Positions 21,363 to 30,168 of a stretch of 64,000 nt of DNA are shown one piece after another; the first letter of the stretch is position 1; every line of letters starts with the position of its first letter. Source of the DNA: Amycolatopsis pretoriensis (GTDB lineage: Bacteria > Actinomycetota > Actinomycetes > Mycobacteriales > Pseudonocardiaceae); NCBI RefSeq assembly GCF_900107925.1, contig NZ_FNUJ01000001.1:496001-560000 (forward strand). Reading direction: 5' to 3'. The position numbers and the translations under genes are program-made. The notes beneath the pieces are model-generated. The model was not told where the DNA came from. It did no database searches and worked only from the letters and a program-made list of their open reading frames with translations.

Positions 21363-22388
21363 TCAGGGGACGAGGATCGCGCGGCCTCGGATGCGGCCCG
21401 CGTCGAGGTCGTCGAGCGCCGTCTGGAACTCCTCCAGCCGGTAGCGGGCCGTGTGCAGCTTCACCCGGCCCTGCGCCGCCAGCACCATCAGCTCGCACAG
21501 GTCGTTGTACGACCCCACCAGGTTCCCGATCAGGTTGATCTCCGTCGAGATGATGTCGATCGTCGGGACGTCGATGTTCTCGCCGTAGCCGACGACGTGG
21601 TAGTCGCCTGCCCGCCGCAGCATCGCGATCCCGTCGCGCGTCGCCCCGCCCTCACCGACGAAGTCGATCACCGTCTCCGCGCCGTGGCCGCCGGTCAGGT
21701 CGAGCACCTGCGACACCTGCGAGCCGTCGCCGGTCACGCCGTGGTCGGCGCCGATCGACACCGCCAGCTTCACCGCGTCCGGGTTGCGGTCGACGACGAT
21801 CAGCTCCGCCGCCGTAATCGCCTTGAGCACCTGGATCCCGATGTGCCCGAGCCCGCCCGCGCCGATCACGACGCACTTGTCGCCCGGACGCAGCCGCCGC
21901 GCCGCCTTCGCCGCCGCGTGGTACGCCGTCAGACCGGCGTCGGCCAGTGCCGCGACGTCCGCCGGCACCAGGGAGTCGTCGATCTTGACGACGCTGCGGG
22001 CCGACGTCTTCAGATACTCCGCGTACCCGCCCGCGGTGTCGATGCCGGGGAACCGCGACTGTTCACAGTGGACGTCGTCGCCGAAGCGGCACGCCCGGCA
22101 CAGCCCGCACGTGATCAGCGGGTGCACTATCACCTTGTCGCCCTCGGCGACGTTCGTGACCGCGCTGCCCACCGCGTGCACCCAGCCCGCGTTCTCGTGC
22201 CCGATCGTGTAGGGCAGCGTGACGCCGGACTTCTCCTTCCACTGCCCTTCCAGGATGTGCAGGTCGGTGCGGCAGACACCGGCGCCGCCGATCCGGACGA
22301 GCACGTCGTACGGCCCGGTCACCTCCGGCGCCGGGACGTCGGTCATCTCCAACGGCGAGTCGTACCCGACGACCTGGACCGCTTTCAT
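21363..22388 (-). CDS. Zinc-dependent NAD(P) alcohol dehydrogenase
   Basis: A 341-residue medium-chain dehydrogenase. Catalytic zinc ligands are visible as GVCRTD and GHENAG, the structural zinc cysteines in CGLCRACRFGDDVHC, and the Rossmann motif in VVIGAGGLGHIG. It should oxidise alcohols to aldehydes or ketones. It overlaps the upstream metal-sulfur assembly gene (ATGA). With the amidohydrolase gene this gives the order amidohydrolase, assembly factor, alcohol dehydrogenase, known downstream of propane-type monooxygenases (mim/prm loci). Here the monooxygenase genes and the GroEL gene are missing. Confidence 0.9.
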   Translation of the reverse strand: MKAVQVVGYDSPLEMTDVPAPEVTGPYDVLVRIGGAGVCRTDLHILEGQWKEKSGVTLPYTIGHENAGWVHAVGSAVTNVAEGDKVIVHPLITCGLCRACRFGDDVHCEQSRFPGIDTAGGYAEYLKTSARSVVKIDDSLVPADVAALADAGLTAYHAAAKAARRLRPGDKCVVIGAGGLGHIGIQVLKAITAAELIVVDRNPDAVKLAVSIGADHGVTGDGSQVSQVLDLTGGHGAETVIDFVGEGGATRDGIAMLRRAGDYHVVGYGENIDVPTIDIISTEINLIGNLVGSYNDLCELMVLAAQGRVKLHTARYRLEEFQTALDDLDAGRIRGRAILVP

Positions 22389-23059
22389 GCTGTTGCCTCC
22401 ACGGGAGTTTCGGGGTAACGGGTGCGGAGCAGGCCGCGGCAGAAGTGCGAGTTGCCCTCGATGGAAATGCGGACCGAGCGAGCGAACCGCAGCCGCAACG
22501 GGATTTCCTCGCGGGGGAACGGGGTTCCGTCGTGATCGACCAGCACGGGCGACGACGGGTCGGAAGACAGCCCGAGCGCCGCCCGCCGCCGCAGCAACGC
22601 CTGAGAAGACGCGGTGTCCGGCAGGTCCGCGAGCGTGACGCCGTGCAGGTCGACGTCCTCGTCCGCGCGCAGCAGCACCGTGAGCGCGCGTTCCATCGCG
22701 GCCTGGTGGGCCTTGCGGCGGAAGATCTCCCGCAGTTCTTCCAGATCCTGGTCGGCTTCGTGGCCGAACGTCCCGCGGTACCCCGCGTCCGCGGCGAGAC
22801 CGGCGTTGATGAGGTCCGAGTCGTGGTGGTCGTCCAGCTCCACCACGACTTCCGTCGTCCACGGCAGCGCGGTCAGCACGTCTTTGGCGTCCGACGCCAT
22901 GAGGTAGGCGAAGTTCGGCGCGCAGAACGACGTCGGCAGTCGCAAGTGGACGGTCACCCGCCCGCCGTCGACGTCGAGGGACTTGACGAAGCCGAGGTCG
23001 GTGATGGGCTCGTCCAGCTCGGGGTCGAGAACCGCGTCCAGCGCGGTGTGGGCGTCCAC
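22385..23059 (-). CDS. MIP18-family (DUF59) metal-sulfur cluster assembly protein
   Basis: A 224-residue protein. Residues about 1-90 are a MIP18/DUF59 domain starting ALDAVLDPELDEPITDLGFV, with the conserved cysteine in PTSFCAPNF. A helical, charged C-terminal part follows (about 95-224). DUF59 proteins help assemble or insert Fe-S or iron centres. Longer versions like this accompany propane-type diiron monooxygenase gene sets. The GTG start is one base after the amidohydrolase stop, and the stop overlaps the dehydrogenase start, so translation is coupled. Confidence 0.88.
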   Translation of the reverse strand: MDAHTALDAVLDPELDEPITDLGFVKSLDVDGGRVTVHLRLPTSFCAPNFAYLMASDAKDVLTALPWTTEVVVELDDHHDSDLINAGLAADAGYRGTFGHEADQDLEELREIFRRKAHQAAMERALTVLLRADEDVDLHGVTLADLPDTASSQALLRRRAALGLSSDPSSPVLVDHDGTPFPREEIPLRLRFARSVRISIEGNSHFCRGLLRTRYPETPVEATA

Positions 23060-23060
23060 G

Positions 23061-24074
23061 TCAGGCCACCGAGACGGCCTGCGGCTCGACCGGCGCGAGC
23101 TGCAGCTCGGAAGGAACCGGGATGTCGTACATCGCCGCCGCGTTGAGCCCGAGGATCTTCTTCTTCTGGTCGACGGTCAGCGGCGCGTACTCCGGCATGT
23201 CCTCGGGGATCTGGAAGTCGACGAACCGCTCGATCAGCCACTTCGGCGTCCACAGCGCGTAGTCGCTGGAGAACTGGATGCGGTCCTCGTCCAGCCAGTA
23301 CAGCAGCTCGCCGATGATCTGCGCGAAGTACCGCGGCCGCGTGTGGATGAACGGGATGGCCACCGCGAGTCCCGCGTGGACGTTCGGCTCCTGCGTCGCG
23401 ATCCAGCAGAAGTCCTCCAGCCGCGGCAGCCCGCAGTGCTCGACGACGAAGTTGAGGTCGGTGAAGTCGGTCGCGGCGTGGTCGACGTCGGCGACGTCGA
23501 AGGCGTCGCGGTCCAGCGGCCGGATCGTCGGTCCTTTGTGGACGTGGATGTTCTTGATCCCGAGTTCCTGGCAGGCCTCGAAGTACTTGTACGTCCACTT
23601 GTCGTCGAGTTTGTAGCCGCGCGAGTCGCCCTGCCATTCGGCGGTGTAGAGCTTGACGCCCTTGAGATTGAACCGCTCCGCGTCCCGGCGCAGCTGGTCG
23701 ATCCCGGCCTGCTCGAAGCGCGGGTCGAAGAAGTGGTTGTAGGTCAGCTTGCCCTTGTGCTTCTGCGTCAGCGCGAAGGCTTCCTCGGTCTGCCCGAAAC
23801 CGTTCTCGTAGAACGCGCCGAGGTACGCGGGCTGGAAGATCGCGTGGTCGACGTACCCGTTCTCGAACAGGTCGCGCATCAGCCGCTCGCCGCCCTGGTA
23901 GAGGTAGTCCTCGTAGGGCCAGACCTCGGACTCGGGGCTGAGGTTGCGGTGGTAGTCGTAGAAGCAGTCGATGAACTGCTTGCCGTGGACGTTCCGCTGG
24001 TTCTCCGGGCGCGCGTCCCAGAGCGCCACGTGGGCGTCCACGATGAAGTACGTCTCGCCGTCCTTGCTGTACAT
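23061..24074 (-). CDS. Amidohydrolase-family protein of the propane-monooxygenase type
   Basis: A 337-residue TIM-barrel amidohydrolase (COG2159 type). The opening FIVDAHVAL replaces the usual D-x-H-x-H. YNHFFDPRFE, HKGPT, VEHCG and FSSDYA mark later strands and possible metal ligands. Homologues are constant companions of mim/prm monooxygenase operons, where they are needed for active enzyme or maturation; the reaction is not established. GGAGG 5 bases before the ATG at 24074 supports the start. It is first in a three-gene operon divergent from the AcoR-type regulator. Confidence 0.85.
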   Translation of the reverse strand: MYSKDGETYFIVDAHVALWDARPENQRNVHGKQFIDCFYDYHRNLSPESEVWPYEDYLYQGGERLMRDLFENGYVDHAIFQPAYLGAFYENGFGQTEEAFALTQKHKGKLTYNHFFDPRFEQAGIDQLRRDAERFNLKGVKLYTAEWQGDSRGYKLDDKWTYKYFEACQELGIKNIHVHKGPTIRPLDRDAFDVADVDHAATDFTDLNFVVEHCGLPRLEDFCWIATQEPNVHAGLAVAIPFIHTRPRYFAQIIGELLYWLDEDRIQFSSDYALWTPKWLIERFVDFQIPEDMPEYAPLTVDQKKKILGLNAAAMYDIPVPSELQLAPVEPQAVSVA

Positions 24075-24143
24075 GCGGTCCTCCACGGTTGGCTCGGTGG
24101 AGGCGACGCTAGGGACGTCGGGGCTGGTCAGGGACCCGTCCGG

Positions 24144-24160
24144 TGTCTCGATATGAGACA
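24144..24160. promoter_or_regulatory. Inverted-repeat site for the AcoR/MimR-type regulator
   Basis: TGTCTC, five bases (GATAT), GAGACA: a perfect 6-base inverted repeat in the divergent region between the amidohydrolase and the regulator gene. TGTCTC-type repeats are typical targets of Fis-HTH activators of this class. It lies 70 bases before the operon's first start. Confidence 0.6.
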
Positions 24161-24237
24161 GCTCGGGCCGCCGCCTCCCGGGCGGCGGACGTAGGCTGGA
24201 CGACGTCCGACGCAGCGGCGCGTCCGGAGGAGGTCGA

Positions 24238-25686
24238 GTGGAGAACCCGCAGGTGTCCGTCACGCGGTCGTTCGACGCGGCCCGGCTGCGGGCGTCCTGG
24301 CAGCGCAGCGAGCGCTACGGCGTTCCCGAGGACGAGGTCCTGCCGGTGTTCTCCGGCGCGGTCGACACCGGGTCGCTGCTCTACGAGTGCGGCACCGAGG
24401 TGCTGCGCGGGCTGCAGGCGACGCTGGCCAACGAGCCGATCAGCCTGATGATCACCGACAGCGAAGGCCTGGTGCTGAGCCGGCTGTGCACGGACGCGTC
24501 CATCAACCGCTCGCTCGACAAGGTGCACCTGGCGCCCGGCTTCTACTTCGCGGAGAGCAACGCGGGCACCAACGGGCTCGGCCTGGCGCTCGCCGACCGG
24601 GCGCCGTCGCTGGTCCGGGCGAGCGAGCACTACTGCACCGACCTGCGCGGCTACACCTGCGCGGCGGTGCCCGTGCTCGACCCGCTCACCGGGTCGCTGG
24701 CCGGCAGCGTCAACCTGACCACCTGGTCGGAGCAGTCCTCGGAGCTGCTGCTGGCGCTCGCGCAGGCCGCGGCCGGCAACACCGCGGCGCTGATGCTGGC
24801 CCGCGCGTCCGGGCGGATCGCCCGGCCGACCCCGCGCGGCGAGGTCTTCCGCGTCTACGCCGACCGCGTCGACCCGGGTGACCTGCCGCGGCTATCACCC
24901 GCCTGGACCACGGCGGTCGGTTCGGCGCAGGCGGCCTTCGCGGCGGGCCGGGTCGTCGCGGTCGTCGGTGAGCCGGGCGCGGGCAAGACGGCGCTGGCGT
25001 CGCTGGCCCGGCGGCAGCTGCGGCCGCGTGAGCGCGTGCTCAACGCGCGCCCGCCCGCGCCCGACGACGTCGACACGTGGCTGACGTTGTGGACGCCGGA
25101 GCTGGCCAAGGAAGGCACGTGCGTGATCGTGTCCGGCGTCGAGGCCCTGCCGGCGTGGGCGGCGGAGGAGCTGGCGCGGCGGTTCGCCGAGGTGCGCGGC
25201 GACGGGCCGCCGCCGTTCGTGCTGACGGCCGAGGACGCCGGAGCGGTGCCGCCGGCGCTGCGGCCCCTGGTCGACCGGGTCGTCGAGGTCCCGGCGCTGC
25301 GGTTCCGCCCGGACGACGTCCTCCCGCTGGCCCACCACTTCGTCCGCCGCGACCGCGGACGCGACATCACGTTCACTTCGGCGGCTTCGCGGGCGTTGGC
25401 GGCGTACGACTGGCCGGAAAACGCGAAGCAGCTTCGGCGGGTTGTGCGCGAAGCGGCTTCGCGGTCCGACGTGGTCGATGTGGGGCACCTGCCGGCCGAG
25501 GTGTTCAGCGCGGTGGGACACCGGTTGAGCCGGCTGCAGGCGCTCGAAAGGGACGAGATCGTCCGGTGCCTGGCCGAGCCCGGGGCAACGGTCGTGCAGG
25601 CGGCGGGAAAGCTCGGCATGGGCCGGGCGACGCTCTACCGGAAGATGGCGCAGTACGGCCTCAACGCGCGGCAGCTGAAGTCGTAG
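24238..25686 (+). CDS. AcoR/MimR-type regulator: GAF, degenerate AAA, Fis HTH
   Basis: A 482-residue regulator. An N-terminal GAF-type sensory region (about residues 40-180, with SLMITDSEGLVLSR and NAGTNGLGLAL) precedes a shortened AAA+ domain with P-loop GEPGAGKT near residue 244. The C-terminus is a Fis helix-turn-helix (VQAAGKLGMGRATLYRKM). The family consists of sigma-54 activators, but no GAFTGA loop is visible and actinobacteria generally lack sigma-54, so it probably acts with another sigma factor. GGAGGAGG 5 bases before the GTG supports the start. It probably controls the divergent three-gene operon. Confidence 0.85.
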   Translation: MENPQVSVTRSFDAARLRASWQRSERYGVPEDEVLPVFSGAVDTGSLLYECGTEVLRGLQATLANEPISLMITDSEGLVLSRLCTDASINRSLDKVHLAPGFYFAESNAGTNGLGLALADRAPSLVRASEHYCTDLRGYTCAAVPVLDPLTGSLAGSVNLTTWSEQSSELLLALAQAAAGNTAALMLARASGRIARPTPRGEVFRVYADRVDPGDLPRLSPAWTTAVGSAQAAFAAGRVVAVVGEPGAGKTALASLARRQLRPRERVLNARPPAPDDVDTWLTLWTPELAKEGTCVIVSGVEALPAWAAEELARRFAEVRGDGPPPFVLTAEDAGAVPPALRPLVDRVVEVPALRFRPDDVLPLAHHFVRRDRGRDITFTSAASRALAAYDWPENAKQLRRVVREAASRSDVVDVGHLPAEVFSAVGHRLSRLQALERDEIVRCLAEPGATVVQAAGKLGMGRATLYRKMAQYGLNARQLKS

Positions 25687-26072
25687 GCGGGCCTGGGCAC
25701 GTGCGCGGCGGCAGGTGACATGGGCAGGTGTGTGACGGGCGGCGGCGTGGGCGGGCCGGGGCAGGTGCGCGACGGGCGGCGCCGTGGGTGGCATGGGGCG
25801 GCGCGTGGCGCGCGGCGTCGGTCCTCGGCCGGAGGCGAAGCCTGCGCCGGTCAGTGTTCGGTGGCCGGCGGTGTAGGCGGGCCGGTATGCGGCGGCCGAA
25901 GGTGCAGGCGGGCCCGGTGCGCGGCGGCTGGTGACGTGGGCGGCATGAAGTCGGCGTGTGGCGGCCGGCGGCGCGGGGTGGCGTGGGTCGGCGCGCGGCT
26001 GGTGGTGCGGGTCGGCTCCTGGCGGGGTGGCGTCGGTCTCCGGCCGGAGCCCCAGCCACCGCCGGTCAGCGG
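25687..26072. other. Non-coding GC-rich region with degenerate repeats
   Basis: About 386 bases with no plausible gene and Gly/Arg-rich noise in all frames. Two diverged direct copies of a segment starting GCGTCGGTC (about 25812 and 26029), each reaching GCCGGTCAG, are present. Near 26047-26095 the arms AGCCCCAGCCACCGCC and GGCGGCGGCTGGGGC can pair across the stop of the MFS gene and may terminate it. Confidence 0.4.
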
Positions 26073-27293
26073 TCAGCGGGCGGCGGCTGGGGCCTCGGCC
26101 GTGGTGCGGGTCGCCTGCGCCCAGCGGACCGCCGGGCCCATCGCCGCGCCCGCGGTCAGGAACACCGCGCCCAGCAGCAGCCAGCCCGGCAGGCCCCAGC
26201 CGACCACGACCGTGCTCAGCAGCACCGGCCCGACCGCGCGCGCCACCGACACCCCCGTGCCGAAGAACCCCTGGTACTGCCCCTGCCGGTCGGCCGGCGC
26301 CAGCGCGAAGCCGATCTCCCACGTGCCCGCCGACTGCAGCATCTCGCCGAACACCTGCACCACCGCGCCCACGACCAGCACCGCGAACGCCGTCCACGGC
26401 GACGTCCCGGCCGCCGCCAGCGCGAACGCCACGCAGGACGCCAGCAGCAGCACCCCGGACCGGCGGACCATCCGCGCCGCCGCGCCGATGCTCGCCAGCC
26501 GCCCCGCCACGCGGACCTGCAGCAGCACCACCACGACCGTGTTGAGCACGAACAGCGCGGACACCGTCCAGCCCGGCGCGGCGGTCCGCTCGACGATCCA
26601 CAGCGGGATCGCGACGCTCAGCAGCGGCATCCGCAGCAGCAGGACCGCGTTCAGCAGCGTGACCAGCGCGTACGGCCGGTCACGCAGCACCGCCAGCTTC
26701 GGCTCCCCGGCCCGCGGCGCTGAGGGCGCCACGGGCGGGAGCGCGACCATGAGCACCGCCGTCACGACGAAAGCCGCGGCGTCGAGCGCGAAGACCGAGA
26801 TGTACGCCGACGCCGTGTCGGCCGAAAGCGCGAGGCCGCCCAGACCGGCGCCGATCGCCAGCCCCGCGTTGCCCGCCGACTGCAGCTGGGCCCGGATGCG
26901 CGTCCGGCGTCGCGGATCGGCGAGCGCGGCCAGCAGGGCCTGCCGGACGGCGGCCAGGCCGGTCTGGCAGCTGCCGTAGAGGCACGCGGCGAGCACGAAC
27001 AGCAGCGGCGTGCGGACGAACGGGAACACCAGGATCGACGCGCTCGTGGCCAGCGCCAGCAGGATCGCGCAGCCGCGGGCGCCGTGGCGGTCGGCGAGGT
27101 GGCCGAGCGGCACACCCGCGACCGAGCCCACCGCCCAGCCGAGCGTCAGGCCCAGCCCGACCTGCGCCGGGGTCAGCCCGGCGACCCGCGTGAAGAAGAG
27201 AACCGAGCAGGTCAGGAAGGCGCCGTCGCCGAGCGAGCCGGCCAGCTGGGCGGTGGCGAGCAGCCGGGCGGGGCGGTCCTGGGTCAGCGTCAT
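26073..27293 (-). CDS. MFS transporter
   Basis: A 406-residue, 12-helix major facilitator protein. It contains the loop motif GHLADRHGARG between helices 2 and 3 and a central charged loop (GEPKLAVLRDRPYAL). The type is common among actinobacterial efflux pumps of unknown substrate. It is divergent from a MocR regulator with only 80 bases between them, which suggests that regulator controls it. The ATG at 27293 follows the helix-1 context best; no strong ribosome site is evident. The 3' end reaches into a repeat-rich non-coding region. Confidence 0.85.
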   Translation of the reverse strand: MTLTQDRPARLLATAQLAGSLGDGAFLTCSVLFFTRVAGLTPAQVGLGLTLGWAVGSVAGVPLGHLADRHGARGCAILLALATSASILVFPFVRTPLLFVLAACLYGSCQTGLAAVRQALLAALADPRRRTRIRAQLQSAGNAGLAIGAGLGGLALSADTASAYISVFALDAAAFVVTAVLMVALPPVAPSAPRAGEPKLAVLRDRPYALVTLLNAVLLLRMPLLSVAIPLWIVERTAAPGWTVSALFVLNTVVVVLLQVRVAGRLASIGAAARMVRRSGVLLLASCVAFALAAAGTSPWTAFAVLVVGAVVQVFGEMLQSAGTWEIGFALAPADRQGQYQGFFGTGVSVARAVGPVLLSTVVVGWGLPGWLLLGAVFLTAGAAMGPAVRWAQATRTTAEAPAAAR

Positions 27294-27314
27294 GGACCTA
27301 CCGTAGATCGGGAC

Positions 27315-27365
27315 TTGGCCCGATCCCAGATCCAATTCCGTCGAATCGGGTTGGGCCAATATAGG
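27315..27365. promoter_or_regulatory. Divergent MocR/MFS control region
   Basis: Inverted sequences TTGGCCCGAT (27315-27324) and ATCGGGTTGGGCCAA (27345-27359) lie between the two start codons. A TATAGG -10-like element (27360-27365) lies 8 bases before the MocR ATG, so that mRNA is short-leadered or leaderless. Confidence 0.5.
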
Positions 27366-27373
27366 CTCGCCGG

Positions 27374-28777
27374 ATGGACTTCCACGTCAGCCTGGCCGGC
27401 CGCGGCGACCTGTCCGTCCGGATCTACCGGCAGCTGCGGGACGCCGTGCTGGACGGCCGGCTGCGGGCGGGCGAGCGGCTCCCGCCGACGCGGGAACTGG
27501 CGCGGCGCCTGGCCGTCTCGCGCAACACCGTCGCGGTCGCCTACGACCGGCTGACCGCCGACGGCTTCCTGACCGGCCGCGTCGGCGCCGGGACGTACGT
27601 CAGCGGTTCGCTGCCTACACCCAAGCCGCGTACGGCGCCGCCGACGCGGGGTCCGCGGCCGAAGGCGATCTGGCGTTCACTGCCGGCGCCGGCCGCCGCG
27701 GTGGTGGACGCCCTGGAGTTCGACTTCCGCGTCGGCGTCCCCGATCCGGCGTTGTTCCCGCTCGAGACGTGGCGGCGGCTGCTCGGGCGCGAGCTGCGGA
27801 CCGGCTTCGCTCACTACGTCGACCCGGGCGGCCACGCGGGGCTGCGCGCGGCGATCGCGCGCCACGTCGGCGTTTCCCGGTCGGTGCGCGCCGGCGCGGA
27901 CGACGTGCTCGTCACGCAGGGGGCGCAGCAGGCCCTCGACCTGCTGTGCCGCGTGCTGCTCTCGCCGGGCGACCGCGTCGCCATCGAGGAACCCGGTTAC
28001 CGGCAGGCGAGACTGCTGTTCGCTTCGCACGGCGCCGAAGTCGTCGGGGTGCCGGTGGACGGCGAAGGCCTTGACGTCTCGGCGCTGCCTTCGCGGACGA
28101 AGCTGGTGTACGTGACGCCGTCGCACCAGTTCCCGCTCGGCACGCCGATGTCCCTGGCCCGCCGCACGGCGTTGCTGGCGTGGGCCGAGCGGGCGGACGC
28201 GGTCGTCGTCGAGGACGACTACGACAGCGAGTTCCGGTTCTCCGATCGGCCCCTGGAGCCGCTGCAGAGCCTGGACCGCGGCGGGCGTGTGGCGTACGTC
28301 GGGTCGTTCTCGAAGACGCTGCTTCCCATGCTGCGCCTGGGTTTCCTGGTGGCTCCTCCGTCGTTGCGCGAGGCGTTGCGGACCGCGCGTCAGCTTTCGG
28401 ACTGGCACGGCGACGTCCCGGCCCAGGCGACGCTGGCCCGGTTCGTCGACGAAGGCTTGTTCGCCCGCCACATCCGGCGCGCCACCAAGGTGTACGCGGA
28501 ACGCCACGAGCGTCTGGTGTCCACTGTGGACGAATTGTTCGCGGGCCGGCTCCGGGTGGTGCCGTCGGCGGCGGGGCTGCACGTGTGCGCGCTGGCCGGC
28601 TCCGACGTGGAGCCGATCGCCGCGCGGGCGTCGGTCGCCGGGGTGGCGGTGCAGACCCTTGCCGACCTGTGCGGCGGGTCGCCTCCGCCGGGGTTGGTGC
28701 TGGGCTACGGCTCGATCCCGGTCGAGAGGATCGGCGACGGGCTCGCGGCGCTGGACGCGGCCTGGGGCTCGACGTAG
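27374..28777 (+). CDS. MocR-type PLP-dependent regulator (GntR plus aminotransferase)
   Basis: A 467-residue MocR protein. Residues about 10-75 form a GntR winged helix (LPPTRELARRLAVSRNTV). The rest is a fold-type I aminotransferase domain with EEPGYRQ, TPSHQFPLG, EDDYDSEF and the pyridoxal-phosphate lysine in GSFSKTLLP near residue 313. MocR proteins use the aminotransferase part as a sensor, for example for pyridoxal phosphate or amino acids. It faces an MFS gene, its likely target. The last 73 bases overlap the convergent DHA2 exporter gene. Confidence 0.9.
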   Translation: MDFHVSLAGRGDLSVRIYRQLRDAVLDGRLRAGERLPPTRELARRLAVSRNTVAVAYDRLTADGFLTGRVGAGTYVSGSLPTPKPRTAPPTRGPRPKAIWRSLPAPAAAVVDALEFDFRVGVPDPALFPLETWRRLLGRELRTGFAHYVDPGGHAGLRAAIARHVGVSRSVRAGADDVLVTQGAQQALDLLCRVLLSPGDRVAIEEPGYRQARLLFASHGAEVVGVPVDGEGLDVSALPSRTKLVYVTPSHQFPLGTPMSLARRTALLAWAERADAVVVEDDYDSEFRFSDRPLEPLQSLDRGGRVAYVGSFSKTLLPMLRLGFLVAPPSLREALRTARQLSDWHGDVPAQATLARFVDEGLFARHIRRATKVYAERHERLVSTVDELFAGRLRVVPSAAGLHVCALAGSDVEPIAARASVAGVAVQTLADLCGGSPPPGLVLGYGSIPVERIGDGLAALDAAWGST

Positions 28778-30138
28778 TGGTCCGTCCGCCGCCGGGCCGC
28801 GATCGCCAGGCCGCCCGCGCCGGTCGCCACCGCCGTGGCCACGACCAGCAGCCAGCCGTGGCGGAAGTCCGTCAGGTCCGGGGTTCCCGCGAAGATCGCC
28901 ACCAGCACCGCCGTCCCCAGGACCGTGCCGATCTGGCGCGTCGTGTTGACCATCGACGAACCCGCGCCCCAGCGTGCCGGGTGCAGGACCGTGCCGACGA
29001 CGCCCGACAGGCTCGGCAGGATCAGCCCGACCCCGATGCCCGTGAGGAGCTGGCCGGGCAGCATCGAGGCGGCGTAGTCGGGCGTCGAACCCATACGCAG
29101 CAACCAGATCAGCGCGCCAGCACCGAAGGAGACGCCGCCGAGGGCGACCACCGGGCCCGGGCCGAAGCGGTGCACGAACCGGCCGCCGAGGATCGACACC
29201 GGCACCACCATCAGCGGTCCCGGCGCCAGTGACAGTCCGGCCACCAGGATCGAGTCGTGCCAGACGGACGTCAGGAACAGGACGTTGCCGAACAGCATCG
29301 CGGCGAACCCGGCGGCGAACACGCCGGTCGTCACGCACGCCAGCCACAGCGTCGGGACGCGCAGGGCCGGCAGGTCCAGCACCGGCACGGCGTGCCGCGC
29401 CGAGCGCACCGGCACCCAGGCCAGCGCGACGACGGCGATCGCGAAGGCGAGCAGGACGGGCTTCGCGGTCCAGCCGCGCTCGGGTGCTTCCACCAGCGCG
29501 TAGGCGAGGGCGCCGACGCCGGCGAGCAGGCCGGCCGCGCCGAGCAGGTCCGGGACGCCGGTGGTGGTGTCCCGAGACTCGCGCAGCACGCGCGGTCCGG
29601 CGAGCAGGGTCAGGGCGCAGATCGGCAGGTTCACCAGGAACACCCACCGCCACGACGCCTCGACGAGCAGGCCGCCGACGGGCGGGCCGAGCGCGGCGGC
29701 CGCGGCGCCGACGGACGCCCAGACCCCGACCGCCATCGGCCGCCGGTGGGCGGGGAACGCGGTCAGCAGCAGGGCCAGCGACGTCGGCATGACGAGCGCG
29801 GCGCCGACGGCCTGCACGGCCCGGAAGGCGACGAGCAGCGGAATGGACGGCGCGACGGCGCAGGCGGCGGAGGCGAGCGTGAAGACGGCGACACCGAGCA
29901 GAAACAGCCGTTTCCGGCCGTAGCGGTCGGCCAGCCGTCCGGCGGGCGCGAGGCAGGCCGCGAACAGGACGGTGTAGCCGTTGAGGACCCAGGAGAGCGT
30001 GGCGAGGCCGTCGCCGGGGAAGGCGGCCCGGATGCCGGGGAACGCGATCGTGACGATGAACGTGTCGAGGCTGGCGAGGAACGCCGCCGTCGAGACGACC
30101 AGCAGCACGAGGCCGGGCTTCGGCGCGGTGTCGGTCAT
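28705..30138 (-). CDS. DHA2-family MFS drug exporter (14 helices)
   Basis: A 477-residue drug:H+ antiporter. It has the helix-1 segment ASLDTFIVTIAFPGI, the loop motif GRLADRYGRKRLF and a motif C-like GPPVGGLL. The length and about 14 hydrophobic segments fit the DHA2 (EmrB/QacA) group. AGGAGG 3-4 bases before the ATG is the ribosome site and overlaps one arm of a palindrome at 30146-30168, so a repressor bound there would block expression. No regulator gene sits next to it. The 3' end overlaps the MocR gene by 73 bases in antisense. Confidence 0.88.
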   Translation of the reverse strand: MTDTAPKPGLVLLVVSTAAFLASLDTFIVTIAFPGIRAAFPGDGLATLSWVLNGYTVLFAACLAPAGRLADRYGRKRLFLLGVAVFTLASAACAVAPSIPLLVAFRAVQAVGAALVMPTSLALLLTAFPAHRRPMAVGVWASVGAAAAALGPPVGGLLVEASWRWVFLVNLPICALTLLAGPRVLRESRDTTTGVPDLLGAAGLLAGVGALAYALVEAPERGWTAKPVLLAFAIAVVALAWVPVRSARHAVPVLDLPALRVPTLWLACVTTGVFAAGFAAMLFGNVLFLTSVWHDSILVAGLSLAPGPLMVVPVSILGGRFVHRFGPGPVVALGGVSFGAGALIWLLRMGSTPDYAASMLPGQLLTGIGVGLILPSLSGVVGTVLHPARWGAGSSMVNTTRQIGTVLGTAVLVAIFAGTPDLTDFRHGWLLVVATAVATGAGGLAIAARRRTDHYVEPQAASSAASPSPILSTGIEP

Positions 30139-30145
30139 GGTCCTC

Positions 30146-30168
30146 CTAGGTTTGAAAAAGCAACCTAG
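30146..30168. promoter_or_regulatory. Operator in front of the DHA2 exporter
   Basis: CTAGGTT, nine bases, AACCTAG: a perfect 7-base inverted repeat immediately upstream of the exporter start and touching its ribosome site. The adjacent AGG is shared with the Shine-Dalgarno. Confidence 0.6.

Noticed and set aside
25687..26072. Possible small gene in the region after the AcoR-type regulator
   Set aside because: All frames give Gly/Arg repeats without codon bias typical of the neighbours or a ribosome site.
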